Position numbers and translations under genes: made by a program. From assembly GCF_900215335.1 (NCBI RefSeq), contig NZ_OCMT01000001.1, positions 620,001-684,000 on the forward strand: a stretch of 64,000 bases of DNA, read 5' to 3'. The DNA comes from Pedobacter xixiisoli. GTDB taxonomy: Bacteria > Bacteroidota > Bacteroidia > Sphingobacteriales > Sphingobacteriaceae. The notes below the pieces were generated by a model. That model had not been told where the DNA came from. It was given only the letters and a program-made list of their open reading frames with translations, and did no database searches. Positions within the stretch are counted from its first letter, which is position 1, and every line of letters begins with the position of its first letter. This document shows, one piece after another, positions 34,371 through 43,442 of this stretch.

Positions 34371-37181
34371 ATGAGTTTTTTTACAACCTATTTCGTTCAG
34401 TTATTATCACCTTTTAATAAAAGGTTGTTGCTTCTTTTTGCAGTTTTTATTGGGTTTTGTAATGATTCGAATGCTCAAAATTATCAGATAAAGGGTAGTG
34501 TAGAAAGTGTATTCGGAGCAGATAAGGCAGCATTTGTGAATATTATTGTTAAAGGAGATAGAACTTATAGTGTTAGTACAAACGAACGTGGTGAGTATAT
34601 TTTTAGAGCTGTAGCTGCAGGTAAATACACCATTAGTTTTTCTTCTATCAATTTTAAACCAAAATCTGTAGATGTTAATATTCTGTCGGATACCACTGTA
34701 AATGTTAAACTAGAACCTTTGCAAAGGTTATTGGATGAGGTTTATGTCACTGCATCTCAAACAAAAGGTAAGGCTAGTACCTCGGTAATAGATAGAAAGG
34801 CAATGGAGTTGTTGCAACCATCAAGTTTCACGGATTTGTTGGAGTTATTGCCAGGTGGTAGAACTTATACTCCCAATCTTACTCAGATGAACCAAATTAG
34901 ATTAAGAGAGCCTGCAAATGCTCCATCTGGCTATAACACAGGTTCTTTAGGTACTGCGTTTTATATTGACGGCGCACCTATGAATACCACTGCAAATATG
35001 CAGACCACCAGTGGTTTTACAACTACTGATCCTAATGCATCCAGAAATTCTGTTAATAGAGGTATAGACATGCGATCAATTCCTACAGATCAAATAGAAA
35101 AGGTGGAGATCGTTAGAGGTATTCCTTCGGTAGAATTTGGAGATTTAACCAGCGGATTGGTAAGCATTGAACGCAGAAAAGGTAATACGCCTTACACAGC
35201 TAGAATGAAAGCAGATGGATTTAGTAAATTGTATTCCATTGGTAAAGGAGTTAGTATCCTAGAAAAAAATCTTTTAATTAACAGTAACGTAGACTTTTTA
35301 GACTCGAAAGCAGATCCACGTGATAGTTACGAAAATTATAAAAGAATTACGGCATCAGTACGTACAGAAAAGTTTTGGGAGAACGAGCATAGAAAGCTAA
35401 TCTGGAGCAGTGCGCTAGATTATGCTACCAATATTGATAATGAACGGATAGACCCTGATAACTCCTATGCATTAACAGATAGTTATAAATCAACTTATAA
35501 AAACTATTCCCTCAATAATGCTTTAAAATTCAAGTTCAGTGATAAAAAAATACTTAAATCTTTAGACTTTTCAGCTAAAGTTAGTTATCAAGATGAACTT
35601 ATAGACATATCTAGATGGGTTCAAGCTAGATCTGCTACCGTTTTAGCAAATTCGTTAGAAGAGGGAGCTCATTATGTAAATTATGTAACACCTAGTTATA
35701 CGGCAGAATTAGATGTAGAGGGAAAACCTTTTTATTTGTTTTTAAAAGGAGTTTCAACTTTAGGCTTTTCACATGGTACCGTTAAGCATCAAATTAGATT
35801 TGGTACAGAATATAACTTTAGTAAAAACTTTGGTAGGGGACAAATCTACGATATTAACTTTCCTTTGGCTCTAAATTCGGTCTCTTCTGTAAGACCAAGA
35901 GCGTATAATGATATTCCTGCATTACAAAACCTTTCTTTTTTTGCAGAAGATGGAGCTAAGATTTTGGCTGGCGAACATCATATCGATATTACTGCTGGTG
36001 TAAGGGCCATGGCAATGGTTGGAATGGACACTAAGTATGATATTGCCAACAAATTTTTATTAGATCCTCGTGTTAATGCTGTATGGTACTTGCCTAAAGC
36101 TACTTTAGGGGGTAAAAAATTGGAAATCAGTTTTGGAAGTGGCTTTGGAGTACATCATAAACTGCCAACTATGGATATGTTGTATCCAAACAAGACCTAT
36201 ATTGATAACATACAGTTAAACTACTATCATAATAATCCTGATTTTATTAGAGCTAATGCGAAAACCACTATTCTAAATACGGAAAATTACGCATTAAGGG
36301 CTGCTCAGAATGTGAAGTGGGAAATAAATGGCGATATTGATTATGATGGCAACCGCCTATCAATAACCTATTTTAGAGAAAGCATGGCTAGCGGATTTAG
36401 GCCAATGTCTAGATATGTGGCTACCACATACCGACTATACGATAATAGCTCTATTGATGCTGCAACCCTTACTTCTAGACCAAATGTTGAAGATTTTGCC
36501 TTCAAAGAGATGAAAGAATATTACGGCTATTCAATAAGCAGTAATGGTAGCGGTACATTTAAAGAGGGGATCGAATATCAGTTCACTACTAAAAGGTTCT
36601 CATCAATAAATACAAGGTTTACGATTAACGGCGCTTGGTTTAATAATCGTTACAAGAGTAGTGTGGTCAATTATGGTATTATAAGTCCTACAGTGAATAC
36701 GGATAATAAGGTACGACAGTATATCGGCATCTATGATGAAGACGAAGGTACTAACTACCAACAATTCAATACCAATTTAACAGTAGATAGTTATTTGCCC
36801 AAGCTAGGCTTAATGTTCTCTGCTTCTGCACAGAGTTTATGGTTTACATCTAGACAAGAAAATTATAAAACCGGAGTGCCAATAGCCTATATGGATATCA
36901 ACGGGAATACTTTACCGTATACAGAAGCAAGTGCGAAAGATCCTAATTTGCTATGGCTTCTGCAAAATTATAGTGCTCAAAGATTTAATCGAGACCGTAT
37001 TCCCATCAGCTTACAGGTGAATATCAAGGCATCAAAGGACTTTAGGAATAATGCTCGAATATCAATGTTTGTGAGTAGATTTTTAACCTACACACCTTCG
37101 TATACTGATAGTAGTAATATTAGGTTCATTAGGCGAGGGGCATCACCTTATTTCGGAATGGAATTAAACTTTAATCTTTAA
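34371..37181 (+). CDS. TonB-dependent outer-membrane receptor
   Basis: 936 residues. A long n-region precedes the signal core (LLLLFAVFIGFCNDSNAQ). A carboxypeptidase-regulatory-like domain (about 40-115, YQIKGSVESVFGADKAAFVNI) and a plug domain follow (about 120-270, with IRLREPANAPSGYNTGSLGTAFYIDGAPM and IEKVEIVRGIPSVEFGDLTSGLVSI). The rest is a 22-strand-type barrel ending GMELNFNL. It lacks the SusC signature and no SusD gene follows, so a polysaccharide substrate is less likely. Siderophore, haem, metal or another small ligand is more plausible. It is the first gene of a four-gene module with a lipoprotein, a second barrel and a di-haem peroxidase. It has a clear promoter with an overlapping operator-like palindrome, consistent with metal-repressed expression. 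Confidence 0.92.
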   Translation: MSFFTTYFVQLLSPFNKRLLLLFAVFIGFCNDSNAQNYQIKGSVESVFGADKAAFVNIIVKGDRTYSVSTNERGEYIFRAVAAGKYTISFSSINFKPKSVDVNILSDTTVNVKLEPLQRLLDEVYVTASQTKGKASTSVIDRKAMELLQPSSFTDLLELLPGGRTYTPNLTQMNQIRLREPANAPSGYNTGSLGTAFYIDGAPMNTTANMQTTSGFTTTDPNASRNSVNRGIDMRSIPTDQIEKVEIVRGIPSVEFGDLTSGLVSIERRKGNTPYTARMKADGFSKLYSIGKGVSILEKNLLINSNVDFLDSKADPRDSYENYKRITASVRTEKFWENEHRKLIWSSALDYATNIDNERIDPDNSYALTDSYKSTYKNYSLNNALKFKFSDKKILKSLDFSAKVSYQDELIDISRWVQARSATVLANSLEEGAHYVNYVTPSYTAELDVEGKPFYLFLKGVSTLGFSHGTVKHQIRFGTEYNFSKNFGRGQIYDINFPLALNSVSSVRPRAYNDIPALQNLSFFAEDGAKILAGEHHIDITAGVRAMAMVGMDTKYDIANKFLLDPRVNAVWYLPKATLGGKKLEISFGSGFGVHHKLPTMDMLYPNKTYIDNIQLNYYHNNPDFIRANAKTTILNTENYALRAAQNVKWEINGDIDYDGNRLSITYFRESMASGFRPMSRYVATTYRLYDNSSIDAATLTSRPNVEDFAFKEMKEYYGYSISSNGSGTFKEGIEYQFTTKRFSSINTRFTINGAWFNNRYKSSVVNYGIISPTVNTDNKVRQYIGIYDEDEGTNYQQFNTNLTVDSYLPKLGLMFSASAQSLWFTSRQENYKTGVPIAYMDINGNTLPYTEASAKDPNLLWLLQNYSAQRFNRDRIPISLQVNIKASKDFRNNARISMFVSRFLTYTPSYTDSSNIRFIRRGASPYFGMELNFNL

Positions 37182-37198
37182 ATATAAATATATCAAAA

Positions 37199-38386
37199 AT
37201 GAAGAATGTAAAAATCCTCATGAGTACACTACTTGCATTTACAATACTTTTTAATGCATGTAAGAAAACTGAAAGTGCAAGGAGCAATCTTAATGCAACA
37301 ATTGTTGTACCTACTAGTTTAGCTGGTTTTGCTTTAAAATCAGGAACACTTACTTTAAAAGAGGTAAATAGTGGAAGAACAAGTACTTCAAGTGCTATTA
37401 ATAATGGAGCCTTAACAGTTTCTCTACCAGCTGGTTCATATAACATCGTTTTCGAAGGCGAAATTGAAAGTACTACAGGAGAAAAAGTGGTAAGTAAGGT
37501 GCGTGCAGTAAAAGATAATGTAATTGTTAATGGTGTTGAAGAAGTGAATACGGAACTTACTTTATTCTTATTCAAAACTCAAGAAGGATTTGTGATTAAA
37601 GAAGTTTTCTTTACAGGTACAGTTACTCCGCAGGGAAAAACTTACAATGGCGATAAATACTTCATTATTTACAATAATACCGACAAGGTTTTATATGCAG
37701 ATAGTTTAATGATTGCTGAATCTGAGTTTCTTACAACTACTAAAAGAGCTTATACTCCAGATGTGATGTCTACTGATTTTACTTCTAAATCAATTGTAAT
37801 GATTCCAGGTACAGGCAAAACTTACCCAGTACAACCAGGTGCATCAATTACTGTCGCTAATAACGCAATTAATCACCTTGTTTTTAACGATTTATCTGTA
37901 GATCTAAGAAATTCAAATTTCGAATTGACTTTATTAAGCTCTATTAACGTAGATAATCCGCAAGTACCTGATTTAGATAATATTTCTGGATACATGACAA
38001 TGCACAATAGAGGTTTCAAAAGCTATGTAATAGCTAAAATGAAAGGTACAAAAGACGAGTTTTTATCTAAACAGGTTTACAACTTTGATTATGTAAATTC
38101 TGCTGGGAAAATCACCACTACTACAGCTTACAAAATTCCAAATTCTTGGGTTTTAGATGCAGTTAACCTAAGTGTAGAAAAAGAATTTAATTGGATTGTT
38201 ACTAGTCCTGTGTTAGATATGGGTTGGACTTATTGTGGAAAAGTAGATAGTGATGCTACACGTTACGGAAAAAGTGTAATTCGTAAAGTTGCTAAAACTG
38301 AAGCAAACGGTAGAATTGTTTTACAGGATACCAATAATTCTACTGACGATTTTACACCAGAAGCTAAACCATCATTGTTCAAATAA
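37199..38386 (+). CDS. DUF4876-like lipoprotein
   Basis: 395 residues with a lipoprotein signal (MKNVKILMSTLLAFTILFNACKK, lipobox Cys about 22). Residues 30-125 resemble a beta-sandwich (GTLTLKEVNSGRT, VSLPAGSYNIVFEGEI), as in transthyretin-like domains. The larger C-terminal part (FFTGTVTPQGKTYNGDKYFIIYNNTD, PVQPGASITVANNAINH) resembles an LTD-like surface domain. The architecture and its place immediately after a TonB receptor match proteins annotated DUF4876; the assignment is from memory of the pattern. It probably acts at the outer-membrane surface as an accessory binding protein for the upstream receptor. It starts 17 bp after the receptor gene and ends 4 bp before the next, so co-expression is near certain. 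Ligand unknown. Confidence 0.7.
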   Translation: MKNVKILMSTLLAFTILFNACKKTESARSNLNATIVVPTSLAGFALKSGTLTLKEVNSGRTSTSSAINNGALTVSLPAGSYNIVFEGEIESTTGEKVVSKVRAVKDNVIVNGVEEVNTELTLFLFKTQEGFVIKEVFFTGTVTPQGKTYNGDKYFIIYNNTDKVLYADSLMIAESEFLTTTKRAYTPDVMSTDFTSKSIVMIPGTGKTYPVQPGASITVANNAINHLVFNDLSVDLRNSNFELTLLSSINVDNPQVPDLDNISGYMTMHNRGFKSYVIAKMKGTKDEFLSKQVYNFDYVNSAGKITTTTAYKIPNSWVLDAVNLSVEKEFNWIVTSPVLDMGWTYCGKVDSDATRYGKSVIRKVAKTEANGRIVLQDTNNSTDDFTPEAKPSLFK

Positions 38387-38390
38387 GTTA

Positions 38391-39899
38391 ATGAACATTA
38401 AAAAGCTAATATTTCTAATTGTTTTCTTGAGCGTAGCTAATACCTACGCTCAAGATACTACCTATGTAAATAAGGTTGCTGAGCAAGTATCGCCATTGGT
38501 TACCCTAAGGGATGAAATGTACTCCAGCCCGGCCTTGCGACCATTTTACAGGAATTACAACTATGCCTTGTTAGCTGCTAACTTAGAAAAGTTAGATAAG
38601 GATTTGTATTTAAAACAAGAAGGAAGTGGTTACAACTCGTTTAGAATCAATTCCGAATCCTTTATTAAGAATATTACAGGAATCTCTCTTTGGGGTAAAG
38701 CTTATTACAACAATGAAAAGATTAGACAGGTTAATTTTAATGAAACTTTAGATTACCATTACGTTTATCCATATGTAATGGCTGATACGATAGGAGGTGA
38801 TTTAAATACTGAAACTTATTATTTTGGCGGTGGGCTATCAAAAAAAATTGGTGGATTGAGATATGCATTTCAAGGAAGCTTTAAAGGAATACAGTCTTTT
38901 AGAAATAGAGATCCTCGACCAAAAAACATTTCATCGGATGTTAATCTTTCTCTATCCGTAGCTAAAGAGTTGTCAAAAAATAAAGCATTATCATTTGATT
39001 TAAATTTACAAAAATATAATCAAGACAATGGCTTAACCTTCGTTAGGGAGTTGGGTTTTCCTTTAGTTTACCATGATGCAGGTTTGGGCGTTTATAATGA
39101 AATACTTGCAGGAACTAGGCTACAAGCATATTATAAAGGTTCTAGGTTGGGAGCACAACTTAATTTTACCCCCACAAATCTGAATGGTTTTTCGGCACAA
39201 TTAGGCTATCATCAATTTCAACTTTCTAAAGAGCTTTCAAGCATAATAGATAACATATCTGAAGTGAATGAGGATAATATACATCTTGCGCTTGCTTATC
39301 ATGTTCAATCGCAGAAGCAAAGTTTTATTGTGAGGTTAAAAGGGGCCTTTGTTAAAAGAGATGGTATTGAAGCCACTTTCGCAAATATAGGTAGTACAAG
39401 TTTGTATAAGGTTGCTGAAGAAACCAGATATATCAACGAAAAAATAAATGTGCAGTTAAATGCTATTTATGGTAATACGACCAATAAATTGAACTGGTTT
39501 GTTGGCTTGGATGGTACTTTTGCTAATTATAACGAAAACTATATCTTACCCGATAGATTTATTGATTATCAAAGCTTAAACTTAGGTGCCTTTATTTCTG
39601 CTTTAAGACCAATTGGTAAAAGTATTTTGAATTTAGAGTTTAAAGCTAATTACTTACAAATACTGAATAGTGATTACTCTTGGGATAATGTCAAAACGAA
39701 TAGTGGTATCTACACTATGCTTAGTGATAATTACGAGTATTTATCGTCTGGTACATTTATAATTTCTGCCGCAGCTAGGGCCGATTTACCGATGACAAGT
39801 AAAATAAATCTTTTTTTAAAGGCAAAAGCAACTCAAGGAACTTATAGTAGTCGTGGTAATATTTCGGAGCTAGCATTTACCGTAGGCTGCAACTTTTAA
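38391..39899 (+). CDS. DUF6850-like outer-membrane beta-barrel protein
   Basis: 502 residues from the ATG that opens the signal peptide MNIKKLIFLIVFLSVANTYAQ. An open frame extends 34 codons upstream into the previous gene but would bury the signal, so the later start is preferred. The mature region begins with a conserved-looking helix-rich segment (REMYSSPALRPFYRNYNYALL). It continues as alternating amphipathic strands (YYFGGGLSKKIGGLRYAFQGSFKG and similar) ending in AFTVGCNF, a barrel-type C-terminal Phe. Proteins of this layout next to DUF4876 and cytochrome c peroxidase genes are annotated DUF6850; I use that name with moderate confidence. The role is unknown but must be at the outer membrane with the co-transcribed receptor. 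Confidence 0.68.
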   Translation: MNIKKLIFLIVFLSVANTYAQDTTYVNKVAEQVSPLVTLRDEMYSSPALRPFYRNYNYALLAANLEKLDKDLYLKQEGSGYNSFRINSESFIKNITGISLWGKAYYNNEKIRQVNFNETLDYHYVYPYVMADTIGGDLNTETYYFGGGLSKKIGGLRYAFQGSFKGIQSFRNRDPRPKNISSDVNLSLSVAKELSKNKALSFDLNLQKYNQDNGLTFVRELGFPLVYHDAGLGVYNEILAGTRLQAYYKGSRLGAQLNFTPTNLNGFSAQLGYHQFQLSKELSSIIDNISEVNEDNIHLALAYHVQSQKQSFIVRLKGAFVKRDGIEATFANIGSTSLYKVAEETRYINEKINVQLNAIYGNTTNKLNWFVGLDGTFANYNENYILPDRFIDYQSLNLGAFISALRPIGKSILNLEFKANYLQILNSDYSWDNVKTNSGIYTMLSDNYEYLSSGTFIISAAARADLPMTSKINLFLKAKATQGTYSSRGNISELAFTVGCNF

Positions 39900-39935
39900 T
39901 GCCTAAAATCACGAAATTTAAACAAAACATATGCT

Positions 39936-39943
39936 TATTTTTG
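39936..39943 (+). promoter_or_regulatory. Possible internal -7 element before the peroxidase gene
   Basis: TATTTTTG is an exact match to the Bacteroidota TAnnTTTG -7 consensus and lies just upstream of the peroxidase start. No good TTTG was found at -33. Transcription from here would begin close to the 39949 ATG and would favour initiation at the ATG at 39958. Confidence 0.3.
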
Positions 39944-39948
39944 TAGGG

Positions 39949-41109
39949 ATGAGAAAGATGAAATTTTTTGTAGCAGCGTGTTTGTTAATCATCACGTGTT
40001 TGCTACATTTTTCGTTTAGAGAAATTGGCTATACTTCTAGTGGAATAAAGTTGGACAGCCTGCGTAATTTATACGAAAAACCAGTAGCGCAGTGGCCAAA
40101 ACCTAATGTAGACAACGGTGTGAAATGGGAGGAGCTTAAAGCACTTCCAGAAATTGATAGCAAGAAATATTTTGCTACGATGGAAAGTCCCGAAGTTGTT
40201 TTAGGTAAAAACCTGTTCTTCGATCCCATACTTTCTGGTTCTAACCAAATTTCTTGTAGCAGCTGTCATAATCCACAAACTTCGTGGGCAGATAAATTAG
40301 AAGTTTCTATCGGTCACGATCATGCAGCAGGTAACAGAAATACGCCTTCGTTATTGAATGTAAAAGAGCGTAAGACGTTCTTTTGGGATGGTAGAGCTAC
40401 TACTTTGGAAGACCAAGTAAAAAGTCCTATTGAAGCCCACAACGAAATGGCAATGAACTTGAAAGAGTTGCCAGCTAAACTGAATAAAATTAAGGCTTAT
40501 AAAAAATTAGTAAAAGAAGCTTACGGAACAGATAAAATCACTTTCGACCATGTTGCTAAAGCACTAGCAGGTTTTCAGCGAACTTTAACCAGTAGAAGAA
40601 GCCGTTTTGATAGATTTTTGAACGGAGAATATAAGCAGTTAAGTGATAAAGAAGTAGAAGGTTTGCACTTGTTTCGTACTAAGGCAAGATGTATCAATTG
40701 TCATAACGGACAATACTTTACGGATGAGCAATTCCATAATATAGGTTTAACTTATTACAAGCGTAAATACCAAGATTTAGGTAGGTATAACATCACCAAA
40801 GACCCAAATGATGTAGGTAAATTCCGTACACCATCCTTAAGAGATGTAATGAATACCAACCCTTGGATGCACAACGGTTTGTTTGATAATATTACAGGCT
40901 TATTGAATCTTTATAACAGTGGTATGCAGATGAATACGGCAAAGCCAGAACAAAAAGCTGCTGATCCTTTACATCCTGTTACCGACCCACTGATGAAGAA
41001 GTTGAATTTAACAAAGGATGAAATACAAGCTGTAGTAGCATTCTTAGAGTCGATTACGGCCACACAATACAAAATGAATAGGCCAGAGCAATTGCCTAGA
41101 GATAAGTAA
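39949..41109 (+). CDS. Di-haem cytochrome c peroxidase (CcpA/MauG family)
   Basis: 386 residues from ATG 39949 (MRKMKFFVAACLLIITC). ATG 39958 is an equal alternative, and an upstream ATG at 39931 is less likely. A signal peptide or anchor is followed by two c-type haem motifs, CSSCH (about 103-107) and CINCH (about 246-250). The blocks NRNTPSLLNVKERKTFFWDGRA, FRTPSLRDVMNTNPWMHNG and MQMN are typical of bacterial di-haem peroxidases. It would reduce hydrogen peroxide or oxidise a partner in the periplasm using two haems. Its place at the end of a TonB receptor, DUF4876, DUF6850 module suggests redox processing of the imported ligand, for example a metal or haem complex. That link is inference. 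A strong terminator follows. Confidence 0.9.
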   Translation: MRKMKFFVAACLLIITCLLHFSFREIGYTSSGIKLDSLRNLYEKPVAQWPKPNVDNGVKWEELKALPEIDSKKYFATMESPEVVLGKNLFFDPILSGSNQISCSSCHNPQTSWADKLEVSIGHDHAAGNRNTPSLLNVKERKTFFWDGRATTLEDQVKSPIEAHNEMAMNLKELPAKLNKIKAYKKLVKEAYGTDKITFDHVAKALAGFQRTLTSRRSRFDRFLNGEYKQLSDKEVEGLHLFRTKARCINCHNGQYFTDEQFHNIGLTYYKRKYQDLGRYNITKDPNDVGKFRTPSLRDVMNTNPWMHNGLFDNITGLLNLYNSGMQMNTAKPEQKAADPLHPVTDPLMKKLNLTKDEIQAVVAFLESITATQYKMNRPEQLPRDK

Positions 41110-41111
41110 AC

Positions 41112-41146
41112 AAAAAATGCCGAGCATATCGCTCGGCATTTTTTTA
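41112..41146. terminator. Bidirectional terminator between peroxidase and aminopeptidase genes
   Basis: A 14-bp stem (AAAAAATGCCGAGC / GCTCGGCATTTTTT) has a 5-nt loop, with A-rich and T-rich flanks on both sides. It lies right after the peroxidase stop codon between convergent genes, so it can serve both strands. Confidence 0.92.
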
Positions 41147-41148
41147 TT

Positions 41149-41268
41149 AACCCTCTCTGGCTACGCCATCTCTCCCTAAGAGGGAGAGAGCAACGATATG
41201 CTTATCTGAAACTTTTTGCTATTCTCTCCCTCTCAGGGAGATATCCAGATTTATCGGGAGAGCGGGTT
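41149..41268. repeat. 120-bp palindromic intergenic element
   Basis: Imperfect outer inverted repeats (AACCC-TCTC / GAGAGCGGGTT) enclose two inner hairpins: TCTCTCCCT-AAG-AGGGAGAGA (41169-41189) and TCTCCCT-CTC-AGGGAGA (41225-41241). This MITE-like layout contains no coding sequence. It sits between convergent genes immediately after a terminator, and is probably a dispersed repeat in this genome. Confidence 0.6.
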
Positions 41269-41275
41269 GTTTAAC

Positions 41276-43051
41276 TTATATCGCCTTCGTCATTTCTTTC
41301 AAAAACGCCTTTTCATCCTCATTTAACAACCGACTTACTTTCTCGTAAACCTCTTCATGATATTGGTTTAACCAATTGATATGTGAAGCTTCTAGTAATT
41401 CTTTTTTCACTAAAGTTGTATCAATAGGAGCAAGGGTTAGGCTTTCAAAAGCATAAAATTCATTGAACTCATTGCGCTCATCTTTAACGGTTAAAACCAA
41501 GTTCTCAATACGAATACCGTGTTTGCCGTTGCGATAAATTCCTGGCTCAATAGAAGTGATGGTGCCTAATTCAATAGCAATTGGTGTTGCCGAAGCATTA
41601 AACACATGCGGACCTTCGTGTACGTTTAAATAATAACCCACACCGTGGCCAGTACCATGACCGTAATTCAAGGCGTAATCCCACATTGGTCTACGAGTAA
41701 TGGCATCTATCTGATAGCCGCAAGTTCCTTTCGGGAAACGGGTTTTACAGCCTTCAATCATTGCTTTCAGCACTAAAGTGTAATCTGTACTTTCTTCATC
41801 GGTATTATTTCCCATTGGAATCACACGGGTAATATCTGTAGTGCCGTAAAGATACTGACCACCAGAGTCTACCAAAAATAAACCGTCAGCTTCAACAGCT
41901 ACATCGCTCTCTGGCGTGGCTGCGTAATGAGGTAAAGCACCGTGAGCTTTGTAACCCGCAATGGTATTGAAACTTTCACCAACAAAACCATCCTGCTCTG
42001 CTCTAAAGTTTTTCAAAACCTCTGCCGCAGAAAGTTCGGTAATCTCAACTTTGCCTACATTTTCCTTCACCCACTTAAAGAATTTGGTCATTGCTGCACC
42101 ATCTTTAATCATCGCTTTGCGGGTATTGGCAACCTCAACTTCGTTTTTAATGGCTTTTAAATAAGTAGATGGATTGGTTTCTATCACTTTTTGCACACCT
42201 GCTGCTACCTGTTTATACATATAGTAACAGTTGCGTTTAGGGTCGATTAAAATATTGCTATTTGCAGGTAAAGCTTGTAAATCAGCAGCTAGAGCTTCGT
42301 AAGTCGCAATCGTTACTCCTTGATGAGCTAAAGTCGCCAAATCAGCAGCAGTTAATTTATTGCTATCGATGTAGATAGTTGCCTTATCTTCAGTAATTAG
42401 TGCAAAACTCAACACTACTGGATTATAGCCTACATCTTGCCCTCTTATATTGAAAATCCAAGCCATATCATCTAATGAAGACACCAAATGATAAGCTACA
42501 CGTTGTTTTTTCAATGAAGCTCTAATTGCTGCTAGCTTGCTCGGTACCGATTGTCCTACTACTTCATCAGCTAATAAAAAAGCTGGTTCAGCAGGCAAAG
42601 CAGGTCTATCGTTCCAAATTTGACCCACGTAATCTTGGTTCTCGAAACTGATATTTTTGAATGCCAACTGCTTCTCTAACTGTAGGCCTAAAAGAACGGA
42701 AACTGTTTTTTCGTCGAAAGCAATTTTAGCACCTTCTGGTAGTTTTTCGCCTAACCAATCGATATACTCGGCCATGCCTTGGGCATTCAATTTCACTAAT
42801 TCAAAGCCACTTCCTTCTAATTGTTCTTCGGCCTGTACGAAATACCTTGAATCTGCCCATAAACCAGCAAAATCTTCGGTAATTACTACTGTACTCACAG
42901 AACCTGTAAATCCGGTTACGAAAGGGATACTCTTATAAAAATCGGGTAAATACTCGCTAATATGTGGGTCTGCCGAGGGAATAATATAGGCTGCAATGCC
43001 ATCTTTTTTCATTAAACTGCGAATGGCAGCTAACTTTTCTAAATGTGTCAT
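41276..43051 (-). CDS. Xaa-Pro aminopeptidase (aminopeptidase P, M24B)
   Basis: 591 residues, cytoplasmic. It has the three-domain architecture of the long eukaryote-like aminopeptidase P: two creatinase-like N-terminal domains (about 1-300) and a C-terminal pita-bread catalytic domain. Expected metal ligands are visible: Asp in LFLVDSGGQY, Asp in GTTDITRVI, His in GTGHGVGYYLNVHEGP, Glu in ITSIEPGIY and Glu in HGIRIENLVL. It removes N-terminal residues preceding proline from peptides, using two Mn/Zn ions. The extra C-terminal ~60 residues (LLEASHINWLNQYHEEVYEKVSRLL) are a family feature. It is a single gene between convergent and low-complexity flanks. The start at 43051 gives the standard opening MTHLEKLAAIRSLMKKDGI. 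Confidence 0.93.
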   Translation of the reverse strand: MTHLEKLAAIRSLMKKDGIAAYIIPSADPHISEYLPDFYKSIPFVTGFTGSVSTVVITEDFAGLWADSRYFVQAEEQLEGSGFELVKLNAQGMAEYIDWLGEKLPEGAKIAFDEKTVSVLLGLQLEKQLAFKNISFENQDYVGQIWNDRPALPAEPAFLLADEVVGQSVPSKLAAIRASLKKQRVAYHLVSSLDDMAWIFNIRGQDVGYNPVVLSFALITEDKATIYIDSNKLTAADLATLAHQGVTIATYEALAADLQALPANSNILIDPKRNCYYMYKQVAAGVQKVIETNPSTYLKAIKNEVEVANTRKAMIKDGAAMTKFFKWVKENVGKVEITELSAAEVLKNFRAEQDGFVGESFNTIAGYKAHGALPHYAATPESDVAVEADGLFLVDSGGQYLYGTTDITRVIPMGNNTDEESTDYTLVLKAMIEGCKTRFPKGTCGYQIDAITRRPMWDYALNYGHGTGHGVGYYLNVHEGPHVFNASATPIAIELGTITSIEPGIYRNGKHGIRIENLVLTVKDERNEFNEFYAFESLTLAPIDTTLVKKELLEASHINWLNQYHEEVYEKVSRLLNEDEKAFLKEMTKAI

Positions 43052-43442
43052 TTGTATAATATGTTAGTATTTCAAAGTAATGGATAATTTTTCAGTTTTC
43101 AGTTTACAATTGTCAGTTAACATTTAAAGGAATGACCAATGCGCATTTAACAATTTTTAGTTGGCAGTTAGGCAATCAACCATGAGCAGCAAATAACCAA
43201 TAATCAAATTTCAATAACCAAACATTTCCTGTCTTCCGAACTTTCCGTATTAGTAGTTCTCAATTTGCAATTATCAATCAACTATGAACCATCAACTATC
43301 AGCAAAAATAACCGATATGCAAAAACAATAATCAATCAGCAAAGTTTTACCAATGAACCAATGAACCAATGAACCAATGAACCAATGAATCAATGAACCA
43401 ATTCCACCAACAAAAACTAAATTTGAATGTTAATCACCAACT
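43052..43442. other. Low-complexity intergenic stretch, no gene seen
   Basis: 391 bp between the divergent aminopeptidase and aldehyde dehydrogenase genes. Runs of CAATTxxCAGTT and AACCAAT/AATCAA-like words recur throughout, as if built from slipped short repeats. An 8-bp tandem repeat at its right end is listed separately. I found no credible open reading frame, RNA gene or consensus promoter. Confidence 0.5.
43351..43398. repeat. Tandem 8-bp repeat CAATGAAC
   Basis: Six consecutive copies of CAATGAAC, the fifth reading CAATGAAT, are followed by a partial copy. The array ends about 45 bp before the aldehyde dehydrogenase start, in the leader or promoter zone. Copy number could change by slippage. 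Confidence 0.9.

Noticed and set aside
37171..37575. 134-residue frame antisense to the DUF4876-like gene
   Set aside because: It overlaps the signal peptide and first domain of a convincing lipoprotein; no motif of its own.
34371..38386. SusC/SusD pair
   Set aside because: The receptor lacks SusC-specific features seen by eye, and the following lipoprotein has beta-sandwich-type sequence without SusD TPR helices.
38289..38390. N-terminal extension of the DUF6850-like protein
   Set aside because: It would overlap the preceding gene by about 100 bp and place 34 residues before a clean signal peptide.
43351..43398. CRISPR-like repeat array
   Set aside because: The units are 8 bp and directly adjacent, with no spacers and no cas genes; this is a simple tandem repeat.
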